Under the pieces are notes generated by a model that was not told the origin of the DNA, made no database searches, and saw only the letters and a list, made by a program, of their open reading frames with translations. Both the position numbers and the translations under genes were made by a program. From Paracamarosporium sp. OC-R06-R3 (lineage: Eukaryota > Ascomycota > Dothideomycetes > Pleosporales > Didymosphaeriaceae), in the NCBI GenBank assembly GCA_019828545.1, contig JACVRA010000050.1, forward strand, positions 186,001 to 250,000: DNA of 64,000 nucleotides. The letters are read 5' to 3'. Below, piece after piece: positions 11,539-22,224 of this stretch. Every line of letters starts with the position of its first letter. Positions within the stretch are counted from its first letter, which is position 1.

Positions 11539-14003
11539 TCAGCTCCTATCCTGTTGTGTTTGCTCCTGCTGCAGCGCTAAGAGATATTCGCCGCAAGCAA
11601 TGGTTGTTGGGTGCTGATGTCCAAGACTTTGTTTGAACCCTTCGTAAGCTCGTTGATACAGCTGCAATGCCTCCGCACTCCGCTTAGTTCGGTGCAGGAG
11701 GTAGGCCAGGCAGTATGCGGAAGTTAGCGTATATGGATGCTGCTTTCCAAGCTCCTTCTCGTACCCTGTGAGCGCTCGCCGGTTAAGCATCTCTGCTTCG
11801 TCGTATTTCCCCTGTCTCTCTAGCATTACTGCTAGGTTGTTCACGCTCGTCAGCGTATGTGGGTGCTGCTCTCCAAGCTCCCTCTCACTTCCTTCTAGCG
11901 CTCGCCGCTGAAGCATCTCTGCTTCGTCGTATTTCCCCTGTCTCTTTAGCACTGACGCTAGGTTGTCTACGCTCGTTAACGTATCTGGGTGCTGCTTTCC
12001 AAGCTCCTTCTCGTACCCTGTGAGCGCTCGCCGCTGAAGCATCTCTGCTTCGTCGTACTTCCCCTGTTTCTCTAACACTAACGCTAGGTCGTTTACGCTC
12101 GCTAACGTCTCTGGGTGCTGCTCTCCAAGCTCCTTCTCTCTTCCTTCTAGCGCTCGCCGGTGGAACATCTCTGCTTCGTTGTATTTCCCCTGACTCTCTA
12201 GCACTACCGCTAGGTTGTGTACGCTCGTTAACGTAGCTGGGTGCTGCTCCCCAAGCTCCTTCTCTCTTCCTTCTAGCACTCGCCAGTTAAGCTTCTCCGC
12301 TTCATCGTACTTGCCATCATCATTCAGCACTAATGCCAAGATGTGCACGCTTAACAGTGTCTGCTCATTGTCTAACCCGAGTACACGCTCTCGAGCTGCA
12401 ACCGCCTTCCTCGCTACGACCTGCGCAATCTGATAATTACCTTTCCTCCAGAGATACCACGCAGCATTTGTAAGCACGTAAGCCCACTTCTCTACCGTCT
12501 TATCCACACCTAGCTCGACATTATATAGCGTCTCTATATGCGGGAGCAGCCGCTTGCACTGTCCCCAGTTCTCATACTCTCCGTTGGGAAACTCTTGAGC
12601 CATTAGGTCTATGAACCTACTCTGCCACCGTTCTACGTCGCTGAACGACGACAGCCAGATTTGCGTGCAGAACTGCACAAGAGCGTGCATCTCCCAGGCG
12701 TCACTATCCGGCACCATTGATATCAAAGAGTACGCTTGCAAAGTATCCAGATCTTCGTCGAACTCGCTGTCAGTCTCTTCCTCGTCGACACTAGCATCTG
12801 TAGCGTCTCCTGCTTTAGTCGCTCCTGCAGCTCCCATGCTGTACATTCGCAATGTCGGCTCTGGTATGCCCTGCGGGTTAAAGAAGCTCATCAGCAATAG
12901 CAAGTCTGCAGCCGACGGTCGCTCCCGTCGGATCTGCTCAAAAGATATCTGCCATGTTGTCACGACCGAGTTGGACGCGCTAGTGTCCCGGCGCAGCTCG
13001 CCCGCGTCCCAGTTCAGCAGGCTTTCTCGTTTCTTGTTGTTCCGTCGAAACTCATCTAGATAGCGGGCAACCGTCATACGTGCACGTCTATTGATGTAGG
13101 CAGCGGCCTGACTGATGGCTAGAGGTATACAATCGAGTGCGCGCAACAGTTCCACCGCGCTCTCTTGGACCAGTGGGTGGTGCAGTCTATTGCGAAGCAG
13201 CTGCAGACCCTCGCCCTCGTCCATAGCAAGTACCTCCTGAGTCATGTTGTGAACACCTACCAGCCTTACTGCTGCATCTTTGCTCCGAGACGTGACTAAG
13301 ATTGACCCGTTGCGGCTTTGAGGAAGGTAGGTGGCTAACGATATTTGCGCGCTAGCGTCTGCCTCGTCTCGCTGGCGGTTCCGAGACGGGAAGAAGGTCT
13401 CTACATCATCCACGTTGTCGATGACCATGAACCACTGTCCGTTCGTTTCGTCCCGCAGCCAGTCACTGACTAACCGCAACACGTTCGCCTTTGGGTCGTT
13501 CTTCCCTGGCAGCTCCAGCCGGTCTGCGATGTCCTTGTACGCTTGTTCGAAGCGGGCCTGGGTGCTGGCGTGGACCCAGAAAACGAACGTCTGTGGGCTC
13601 GCATCGCGGACGCTGTGGGCGTGCTGTATGGCGAGCTGCGACTTGCTGTGCTCGTTGTGTCAGCACTGAGAGAGATGCATTGACGTTGACGTACCCTACT
13701 CCGCCAAGTCCCACCAGCGCTGCCCGCGCGCCTGGTCCCGCGCACTTGTTGCGCACCCACGCAAGTATCTCAGGCCGGTCGACAAAGTCGGGGTCGGGCG
13801 CAAACGGTACCGTCGAGAAAGGCTCGCGCGCACGAGCGGCTTGGTCTGTGTGCTCATCTGAGCGGAGACATGCTGGTGGCGATGGCGCACCTACCCTGTG
13901 TTGACGAGCAGCCGAAGTGGAAGTTGGTGGTCCCGCCGGCTGCCGTGTGGGTTCCAGGTACCACGAAACGGCCATCGATCGGTCCGTGGAACGTACTGGC
14001 CAT
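11539..14003 (-). CDS. NLR: sigma-like motif, NB-ARC, TPR repeats
   Basis: A fungal STAND receptor of 788 residues. Exons are 14003..13895, 13845..13695 and 13645..11539; a 37-bp alternative first intron (13894..13858) also keeps frame. Residues 5-31 carry a glycine-rich motif (GPIDGRFVVPG, then GGTTNFHFG) that matches the C-terminus of the HET protein encoded head to head at 14206. The NB-ARC ATPase follows: FVDRPEILAWV at its start, Walker A GLGGVGKS at 82-89 (split by the second intron) and Walker B WFMVIDNVDD at 158-167. From about residue 500 to 755 there are six or seven 42-residue TPR units of the kinesin-light-chain type. The start is chosen because this frame encodes the motif. A longer out-of-frame alternative from 14050 also reads into NB-ARC but has no recognisable N-terminus. 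Expected role: ligand-triggered oligomerisation that activates a cell-death effector. Confidence 0.85.
11640..12410 (-). repeat. 126-bp in-frame TPR repeat array
   Basis: Direct repeats with exact 126-bp spacing inside the NLR gene; the segment agcgctcgcc recurs at 11771, 11897, 12023 and 12149, with a variant at 12275. Each unit encodes one 42-residue TPR (pattern KELGxQHPxTLTSVxNLAxVLExQGKYDEAE shortened). The central four units are nearly identical in DNA, whereas the outer ones have diverged, so recent unequal exchange or conversion is likely. Confidence 0.9.
13911..13991 (-). other. N-terminal amyloid-like (sigma-like) motif of the NLR
   Basis: Encodes residues 5-31 of the NLR. Key positions are F, GPI, GR, VVPG, H, GGT, NF and FG. 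Aligned with the HET protein's tail, 18 of 27 columns are identical with a single one-residue gap. The layout (aromatic and small residues, repeated G and N, no charged core) resembles fungal prion-forming motifs; I compare it with the sigma type first described in Nectria, from memory. Confidence 0.8.
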
Positions 14004-14205
14004 CGAGACGGTGTTTTTGTGATGTTGCAGAGGTGGGCAAGGGGTGACATGGATCGCAGAGATGGTCTGCTTGCTGGAAGTATGCCGAGCCCGACTCAGC
14101 CTCAGCCTTGCGCGCTTACATCTTCATGCTTTACATCGTCTCCTACTTTGACTCTATCCTGAACGACTGAGGATTTACCTCGCCTAGAGCTGCCGTCTAC
14201 TCACC
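14004..14205. promoter_or_regulatory. Shared 202-bp divergent promoter of the NLR/HET pair
   Basis: Only 202 bp separate the two start codons, so both 5' leaders and any core promoter must lie here. This would couple expression of receptor and effector. No specific factor site can be named with confidence. Confidence 0.65.
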
Positions 14206-15105
14206 ATGCGTCTTCTACAACGCACCGACCATGCAAAGTACAGCCTGACAGAGTTCATAGGTGCTGACATACCCCGTTATGCCATCTTATCTCACACCTG
14301 GGGCTCAGACCACGAAGAAGTCACCTTAGCAGATCTGGAGAGAGACACGAGTTTAGCCAAGGCAGGTTACAGGAAACTCCAATTCTGTGCAGACCAGGCT
14401 GCCAAGCACGGCCTCCGCTACTTCTGGGTGGACACTTGCTGCATCGATAAGTCGAGCAGCGCCGAGCTCTCCGAGGCTATCAACTCTATGTTTGCTTGGT
14501 ATCGTGACGCTGCTCGATGCTACGTCTATCTACCTGACGTTTCGACTGCCCAACAACCCTGGAGGCTTGCGTTCCAGCAAAGTAGATGGTTCACACGAGG
14601 CTGGACGCTCCAAGAGTTGGTAGCTCCAGTATCGGTCGAGTTCTTTTCCGTCGAAGGGAATCTACTTGGCAACAAATACTCGCTACTGCAAGAGCTCCAG
14701 AGCATCACCGGGATTGGCGTTGAGGCCCTTCAGGGAAGCCCTCTGAGTCAATTCAGCGTCGAGGAACGCATGTCATGGGTGGGGCAACGCCAGACAAAAC
14801 GCGAGGAAGATGCGGCATACTCCTTGCTAGGACTCTTCGACATCCACATGCCGCTCATATACGGCGAAGGTCGGAAAAAGGCGTTTGCCCGGCTCCAGAG
14901 GGAGATCGACGCATCAGCTAGCGAAGAGCGAATCCTAACTCAGAACGAGGCGTTGCAAAACCAAAACCAAAACCAAACCACGCATTCATACAATGGACCT
15001 GTATTCTACGGTCCTATAACGGGTCGTTATGTGGTACCAGGGCCTCACGTTACAGGCGGTACCGCCAACTTTAGTTTTGGAGAAGGACGCCCCTTCGGTC
15101 AATGA
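14206..15105 (+). CDS. HET-domain effector with C-terminal sigma-like motif
   Basis: An intronless 299-residue protein. The HET domain covers about residues 20-160: YAILSHTWG, then LRYFWVDTCCIDKSSSAELS and RGWTLQELVAP are the classic blocks, in the short form found in HET proteins controlled by STAND receptors. EEDAAYSLLGLFDIHMPLIYGEG follows. After a short Asn/Gln stretch (NQNQNQTT) the last 36 residues hold GPVFYGPITGRYVVPG and GGTANFSFG, matching the N-terminus of the NLR encoded divergently 202 bp away. In known NLR/effector amyloid pairs the motif sits at the receptor's N-terminus and at the effector's C-terminus for HET or HeLo effectors, exactly as here. Predicted role: a cell-death executor switched on when the receptor's motif templates its own. 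The start at 14206 follows a good context (caccATG). Confidence 0.92.
   Translation: MRLLQRTDHAKYSLTEFIGADIPRYAILSHTWGSDHEEVTLADLERDTSLAKAGYRKLQFCADQAAKHGLRYFWVDTCCIDKSSSAELSEAINSMFAWYRDAARCYVYLPDVSTAQQPWRLAFQQSRWFTRGWTLQELVAPVSVEFFSVEGNLLGNKYSLLQELQSITGIGVEALQGSPLSQFSVEERMSWVGQRQTKREEDAAYSLLGLFDIHMPLIYGEGRKKAFARLQREIDASASEERILTQNEALQNQNQNQTTHSYNGPVFYGPITGRYVVPGPHVTGGTANFSFGEGRPFGQ
14995..15081 (+). other. C-terminal amyloid-like (sigma-like) motif of the HET effector
   Basis: Encodes residues 264-292 of the HET protein, partner of the motif at 13911-13991. Shared anchors are F-x-GPI-x-GR, VVPG, H, GGT-x-NF-x-FG. The flanking sequence is Asn/Gln-rich on the N-terminal side and ends seven residues later. 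Confidence 0.82.
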
Positions 15106-16199
15106 AAGCGAGCAGCTGCACAATAGCCCAATCAGCAGTAATTTAAATTCCTGATGATGTGCCAAATCTAGCTACGAAGAACTTTTGAGATAGTAAAATG
15201 ACTCAAGTAAACCATGTTAACCGTGCGCCTAAGGTGCTGTGTTGTGCTGTGCTGTACGAGAGCTTCTTTCCGGCAACGGGAGGGCAAGCAGCTCTTCCTT
15301 TGCTGTGACAATTCACATCCCTCATGAAATTGGCCTTGGGATCTAGTGTGGTCTTGTTAATATCTTCCGAGCGAATGCAGCGTTAAGCCTCCTTCTCAGG
15401 GTCTGAGACGATACGATACAGGATCTACTTAACGAACGATCTTCGAGTGGGGGCCCTCGCTAGGCTCGCATAGATTGATGGTGCAGAATATCAATACAGT
15501 CTTTTCATTCATTTCGGTCTATTTGCTCGCACGTCGTCGAATGAGACTAATGGTTTTCAACGATAGACGAGGGCATTTTTCTCGAGCACTGAATTGTCTA
15601 GACCTTCGGTCAGCTTTTAGCGTTTTGAGCTGCGGGCGGTTGGAACCAGTATACAGGCAGCGATGAAGACATAGGGTGACATTCTAGTTTCTGAAAGAAC
15701 AACTAGATGCACCCATGACCGGGGTACGTGGTCATGGATGAAGTGCGTTAGCTTAGTAACTTGGTCACCGTGTCGTTTAGAAAGAGAAACACCAAGGAAT
15801 TTCTATGCAATACCATCCACAAGTGCCGGACTGTATTGCAGCTCTTGTCTCTGAAATACAACAAAGCCGTAGTTGCTACTGAAGCGTGTAGAGACTAAGG
15901 TGTTCGGATAACACACACCTCTCCTAGCTACGAAGAAGTACGATAACAAATGTTGAACATAAACTTGGGCGCTTTTCTAAGGAAATAGAATCGTCGACAG
16001 AAGAATCTAGTGACCAAGATGGTGATTGTAGACAAAAGACCGCTGTGTGAGTTAACTCGTTTTGGATTATACGTCGAAAATCTATCGTCTATAGGGGTAT
16101 CCTGCGTGGTCTTCTCTTATTCTTGAGTCGATATATGTTCTGTGGCCTTTCCACACGGGCCTCGGTCTCACTCAACGTAGCCATCTACGAAGCGCACGA
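15106..16199. other. Gene-free region
   Basis: About 1.1 kb between the HET effector (plus) and the 3' end of the secreted hydrolase (minus). It looks more A/T-rich than the flanking genes. One 63-codon ORF at 15475-15666 has no visible domain. I see no RNA or mobile-element feature. Confidence 0.5.
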
Positions 16200-18180
16200 T
16201 CACGCCTCGACAATCTTGTTCGCTTGCCAGACATCAGGAATGTTATAGTATACCAAGTTACTCCACTGCTCGTCGCTTATGTACTCTCTCGAGTTGAGTA
16301 TGACGGCCCAGTCGTAATTTTCCTGCCCCATAGACTGCGCGAAAGAACGAGCTCCAGCTACGCTGCCGTCGCGAGACGACAGGAATTCTCGGCCGCCAAT
16401 GGTCCAGACAGCTGCAACATTGTTAGTTAGAGTTGTGCTGGGGAAGGATTTAGAAGGAACAGTGCTTACCATTTTTGCCAATGAATCTCGCAATTGTGCT
16501 CGCGGAGGCTCTCAAAGCCACGACTCCAACAATCTCTTCCTTGATGTCGCCATCTCCTCCCGCAGTATTCGGCACCAGAATTTCCTCTTGTGGGAACAAG
16601 GGACTGTAGCCGGTGAACTTGGTTTCCTGCACGATGGGATCGTTGACGTGCTCCTTAGCAGCAGTGGCGAATAGTTCGGCTTCAAGATCGTCTTCTAGAA
16701 CTCGATCCTTGAGAAATTCCATGTATGGAATACCGGTTAGGTTAGTGAGAACGTAACTGAGAAGCATGGTCCCGTAGTTAGAGTACGCGTAACTTTCTCC
16801 AGGGGTGAAGTCCAGAGGCCGGTCAACAATGTATTCGATCATGTCGCGGAGAGTTTGCGGCTCTGAGCTATTCTTAGATCGTGCCACTTCGCGGAACATA
16901 AAAGCAATGTCTCCAGATTGGGATCGATCGTAGCCGGCAGTGTGTTGTACGAGATGCGAGACTGTGATGTTGTTTGCACGCTCATCTTTGGGCTTATAGC
17001 CCAGAAGCGGGTAGACCTTGGTCGTGAGGTCGAGAAGTCCGTCGTCGATGAGGCGCTGGGTGGCAGCATGTGTGAACATCTTAGACACACTGCCGAGGAG
17101 GAATTTGTCGCTGGTCTTCACTACTGCGCGGTCGCTTTCAGCTAGGGTGAAGGCACGTTCTCCGAGAAGTTTGCCCTCACGGGCAATAGCTACTTGCGCT
17201 TGACGGATACCGTTGGTCTCCATCCAGTTGTGCATGGCAGCATCAAGTCCCGAAATAACAGCGTCATTGTCTTCGAAGCCAGTGACCTTGCCGTTGGCGT
17301 TCCAGTTCCGAGGAAGGGGCTTGGTCATCTCAGCGAAAATTGCGGCATAGATTACATCTTTACCGTTGCCACCACCCTGGAGCTGAACCAGAGAAAGCCC
17401 GTTTGACGTCTGGGTCTGGATCTCTGCTGCAAGTTGAGATCCAGTCAGGTCGACCTTTGCCTCCCACTTCCCCACGCTGGTGTCCTCGAAGAGGGGCGAA
17501 ACGAGGTGATCATTGGTAAGGTCAAAATAAGTCGGTCTCCAGAAGCGCTTTTGCATCTCGGCTTGGTAGACATTATCGTAATCAAAATTGACAGAGTCTG
17601 TCTGGTAGTAGATTGATTGCTTCCTGTTTCCAATATTCTCATAGCCGACAATGCAGTATCGTCGGTTGGACGGCAATCCATACACGCTGAAGCCCTTGAC
17701 GATCATGTCCATGCCTGAGGTAGCATTCACATATTGGTAAGGGGTATCCAAGTCACATATCTGCCTTTCTGTAATATCGGCTTGTTCCATTACTCCGGCG
17801 AAGACGGCGCTTCCGACAGGGCCAGTGGCAGAAACATGGGTTGAGACATATCCCTTGGATTTCCAAGATTCGTACCAGGAGTTAAACGTGTTCTCGTCGG
17901 CTGTTGCAATCGTTTCGAACTCTGCACCTTCGGTCTTTGTCCAGACGGCCGCGTATTGGACGTCTGGAGGCGCTCCATAAACGCTCAGCGAGACGATACG
18001 ATATCCATCCGTTTTCAAGGTCTTGCTACGTTCCTCGTGCTCTGCGCTGGTCACACCGTAGTAAACCCCAGGGTCGGTTCCGTTGCGCCTGGATAGTGTG
18101 TTTCGAACATTATGGGTAGGCGAGGATGTCGTTAAAGAAATGAAGGGCAACAAATGGAGAAGCAAGTAAGAGAATAACAT
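16200..18180 (-). CDS. Secreted beta-lactamase-like serine hydrolase (polyglycine hydrolase-like)
   Basis: Two exons (18180..16470 and 16411..16200) give 640 residues, beginning with a hydrophobic signal peptide (LLLHLLPFISLTTSS). The N-terminal half holds three related blocks roughly 100 residues apart, around 59-80 (GYRIVSLSVYG...YAAVW), 160-181 (KGFSVYGLP...YCIVGY) and 261-284 (GLSLVQLQG...YAAIF). The C-terminal half is a class C beta-lactamase/serine peptidase fold with S364-x-x-K367 (SVSK), Y466-S-N and a VSHLVQHTAGY block. This length, secretion and repeat-plus-lactamase layout match the fungal polyglycine hydrolases, which cut glycine-rich linkers of plant class IV chitinases and so disarm a defence protein. 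That substrate is inferred from architecture; a secreted esterase or peptidase of another specificity is possible. Confidence 0.75.
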
Positions 18181-19860
18181 TATGTGAAATTTTTATGGGT
18201 AGATATACCCGAAAGCGAGCGTGGTGGTACTCCATTGCATCTGCAGTAGATGGGCATTGATTTATAGGTTAAGGTGAACTGTGCACTGATGTCGCTCGAG
18301 ATCTCCATGGCGAGATAATTTTGGCGAGATGATGCTCAATGCGGATCGGGCCTCGGCGGCTACTCGGTCGGATTGCCTCATGCAATGTACCTAGCCAAAG
18401 TTGAGAAGTGTCTCCTAATTCTTCGACGGGAGAATTTGATGAGTTGTTCAAAACATCATCGCAAAACTCTCATGGCCAAGCATTGCGACAGGGGTATACC
18501 ATGGCGGCTTGAGATGGAAGAAATTGCATACACTTTTCAACGTAGGCTCCAGTCTAGGAAATGATTTTGAGCGTATGGATTGTCAGGAGGTTAGTCTCGC
18601 ATTCTTGTCGAGAAGAAGTTTACGTGATACTAAAGAAATTTCGATGGTATCGAAATAGGTTGTAGGCATTCAATAGTTGGGTTGTTCGGAGGTTGCCTGA
18701 TAGGGCTAACTCTGAAACAGAGTCGTAAATTTAGGGACAGAAAGCTACGCAGGTCCAGGGTCCCTGCGGAGCGAAACACGCTTTTGAAGAACCTGCAGTC
18801 ACACCTCGTAATCTCGTTTTCATCGTGTCTTGTCCCGCACTTGGTGCTGACATCACATCCATAACTAGGCTTCCTGCCCGCTTAGCCTTAGATAGCAGTG
18901 TACTAGCGGATCAGTCCCCAGGCTGGAGAATACCGTAGATTCCTCGCTGTTGTATGATTTTAATTCTTTTGTGCATTTGAGCGGTTTGCTACAGATCATT
19001 AATTTGTGCACTGGAGAGCTTAGTCACGTGCGCAAGACAGTCCCGAGGTCATTCGTCCTACTCCCTACTATTATATCAAAGGGTCAATAATTAAAGATTG
19101 ACATGAATATTGATTTAGGGGCCTAGGTAAAACCTCATCGTACAGCACACTCAGGGTAACGAGAAGTGCGTTGATCACTTCACGCGCTCCATTTCTTCGC
19201 CACGCTAGATCACGTCGTGCCACGTACCTCATGACCCTTTCCTGTGTAATAATATCAGCAGGCATGTGCATGTCTCACTGTCTTCTTTTCACATTTTGAA
19301 CTTATCGTGACTTGGGTTCAAATAGATCTAACATGTTGTTGGTATATCCTTCTTGCTTGTCTTAACCTGTGCGATGCGACTTTTGTAATCAACTCGGAAA
19401 CATCTTGTGACACGCCAAGTTCATATTGGTACCTACCTTCTTTCCGTGTCATGCGAATGCACTGATTGTTTAAATTCTTTCCGGTCGACAAAAGAGCAAG
19501 ACATCGACCGATACGTCTACAGAACGCGTTTGTCGGACGAAGAAGCGAACGCCACAGTAGACTGATACCTGTCTCAGATTAAGCGTGATAAACAATACTT
19601 GTTAGAATCACGTGGTTCCTGAGGTGCTCTGATCATGTCCCAATGGATGAAAAGAAGTTGACAGAAGATGACAGCGCTCATTCTTCAAGCAAACCCCGGC
19701 TTTCGCGAAGGACAATTCCTCTTTTTCGATTTTGGGAATACAGAATACCCATGGCAGAAAGTGCGGTTGTGACCATCGTCCTTGCCACGATTACTAAGCG
19801 CCTCAAGCTACCTTGCAAGGCGGCAGCTTCGTTCGCACCCCACACCTCGCATTCAGCAGC
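18181..19860. other. Gene-free region, A/T-leaning
   Basis: About 1.7 kb between the divergently placed hydrolase and UCH genes. Only short ORFs without domains occur (18373-18564, 18682-18864, 19071-19271). It should hold the promoters of both neighbours. No intact transposon or terminal repeat was recognised, though decayed mobile DNA cannot be excluded. Confidence 0.45.
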
Positions 19861-20609
19861 ATGGGCGAAAGTCAATACTCCACGCATTTTGTTCCCCTCG
19901 AATCCGACCCGCTTGTCTTTAGTGACCTAATCCATGGCCTCGGAGCGTCTCCCAATGTCACCTTCAAAGAGATCTACACGCTTGATGAAACTGATCAACT
20001 TCCGCATCCAGCTCTAGCCCTCATTCTCGTTCTTCCAACGTCTACAACATATGAGAAACAAAAAGCAAAAGAGGAATCCGTCACACAGGATTATACAGAC
20101 TGTGATAGCAAGGTTGTATGGTTGAAACAGACTATCAACAATGCTTGCGGCCTCTATGCCGTACTCCATGCTATGTGTAACGGCGATGGAAAACAATTCA
20201 TTGGTAAGTTATACTTCACGTACCTGCTTACTTCGGCTAAGGCCTGGTAGAGCCAGGATCATTTTTAGCAAACCTGCTCGACACAGAACCACAACAACGT
20301 CCAAGTTTCTTAGAGGGCTCTCAGGAACTTGAATCCTTGTATGCAGAGGCTGCAAGAAAAGGTGGCACTGAACCTCCAAATCCAGAGGATGAGGTTGACT
20401 TTCACTTTGTCTGTTTCGTCAAAGCCAGCTCAACTTCACCTATCTACGAACTAGATGGCGATCGGAAAGGCCCGATAGCCAGAGGCACACCAGACTCGCC
20501 TGAGGACGATATGTTAACTGGTGTTGGCTTGCAAATCTTGAAAGATACTATTGATCGAGAAAATGGCGAAAACCTCGGGTTTTCTCTAATGGCGTTGACT
20601 TTGGCATAG
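19861..20609 (+). CDS. YUH1: Ubiquitin carboxyl-terminal hydrolase, UCH family (YUH1/UCHL3-like)
   Basis: A peptidase C12 enzyme that removes small adducts from the ubiquitin or NEDD8 C-terminus and processes their precursors. Exons 19861..20203 and 20251..20609, with a 47-bp GTAAGT intron, give 233 residues, the usual size. The catalytic set is complete: oxyanion Gln90 and nucleophile Cys96 in KQTINNACGLYAVLHAM, His166 in DFHFVCFVK and Asp183 in YELDGDRKGP. The upstream 16 in-frame codons from 19813 are non-conserved in character, so the ATG at 19861 (MGESQYSTHFVPLESDP) is taken as the start. The crossover loop between the catalytic Cys and His carries a short Pro/Glu-rich segment. The protein should be cytosolic or nuclear. 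Confidence 0.9.
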
Positions 20610-20842
20610 CTACTGATGGAAAGGAGTTCTTAGGTCTAGGAAAGCAAGGGAAAATCCTGTCACAGTATTCCAAGCAAGTAAACCACTGCGGTATTATGTA
20701 ATATTCGAGGCAGGTCTCCCAATATGTGTGCGTGATTCGTTACCAGTCCTCTTACATGTTAGCGCTAAAGTAAGGGATAGCAGGTAACAAGCCCTCGTAC
20801 TCTGGAAAGGAAAAATCGCGTGGCGCAGGTATTGAGATGTTA

Positions 20843-22182
20843 TCAAGTCACGTAATACTGACAGTGATTCGAAGCAGATTGTCGATCCGCAACCATCCCT
20901 GGCCTACAGTATGTGGGTGCAGCCCCAGTCACGACCAAAGGTAATTGAGGCATCGCCCTTCTATTTGGTTTATACGAGGGTTGAGACTCACTTGCCATGT
21001 CCATTGTGCAGACAGAGCTGTTGCTTGCCACGAATAAATGGCAACTCCCTTGATACAATCCTGCGGCGGCATATCTCAGACGAGGACAGTCCAATGCTTG
21101 AAAAAGCAATATTTGGCCTCCTCGGGATAGCGAGAGTGTATTCCTCTCCACCCAACTGCTTATATCTGCTGAGATGTAAGGCTGTAATGAGTCAGAGTGA
21201 CGTTGTGTGTTAGGGTCATAATAGCTTTCAATGAAACTGCAGTCCGTGTGCTCAGGAGATATGGCGGCAATTCTACGGCCTTTGAATCGAATGCAGAGAA
21301 GTGCTCGGTCAGGATGTCCTTCCCAGTCAGGTTCGATATGGAGAGACACCTTTTCTTCAGATCCAGTTTCTGGAAGGTCTTGGGGTACCGACGCTGGGGT
21401 TGGAGCACTCAATATCTGATTTTGTTCCAACAAGTCAGGCTCGCCAGATCGGACGATTTCTGCTGAATCTCGTGGGATTCTGCCTACTTCTGCATCTAAC
21501 AATGTGAACTTTGCTATCTCACTGGGTGAAGAACATTTCCCGAGGAGACTGTTCACAAGAAGAGCGCGCCGAGCGATGATGCCGACACATCCTATCCGGC
21601 CGTGGGAATCTACATTGCTAATGGTCAGAATTTCTCTCAGGGCGCCTAAAAACTTTGCTGGCAGAAGGCTAAGAAGTACTTGCCGTGTTATGGGGCCGCG
21701 GGTGATGCCACTGAGCCGGATTTCATGCAAGAGCTCACCAGACCGGAAGCCCCACACCCCGTCAACAGTCTTGAATGTTAGTGATGCTGTGTCAACAACT
21801 CGGAAAAACAAATCGTAATAGTATCCCATAAAGAAAGGCTGGAACACAGAGAAGGCTTCGATGCGTCGTTCGTCGTTGAACAAGGGGTCAGAAATGGCGT
21901 AGTCCTGACGATCCTTTGCCCTGGTCTGAGTACACACCCAGTCTAGTACCTCAGCACTTTCGTGAGACACTCATTCGGTCAAACTCTGAAGTACCTCTTC
22001 ATTGACTGAACACGAATGTTGGTGGACCAGATCATAAATTTCCCTACCCGCTCTTGTCTGAGAAGAGCCTCTGTTGATGGACGGATAAACGAGGCCTTTT
22101 GAGGAATCCTTGTTCCAGGGACATTGTACAGCTACGGATATAGATGAGGTAGCTTTCTCGCCTGCGCGATCTGATTTCACTG
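20843..22182 (-). pseudogene. 5'-truncated conserved fungal gene of unknown function
   Basis: The main frame (21926..20843) can be joined to an upstream segment through a 46-bp intron (GTACTT donor in 21972 region, GCTGAG acceptor) that turns NEE into EEVLDWVCTQ. Upstream of that the frame reaches a TAG about 20 bp before the next gene's stop codon without meeting an ATG. The apparent starts in the open frames are GTG codons. The protein contains SPFFMGYYYDLFF-like (QPFFMGYYYDLFFRVVD), KTVDGVWGFRS and SLLGKCSSPSEIAKFTLLD blocks that I associate, from memory, with a widespread ascomycete family of unknown function. Lacking an N-terminus, it looks like a truncated copy. A missed upstream exon is the alternative, but the neighbour leaves almost no room. 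Confidence 0.5.
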
Positions 22183-22224
22183 AAATAGCATTAACTTTCT
22201 AAATAGTTTCACGGCCCTCATCAA

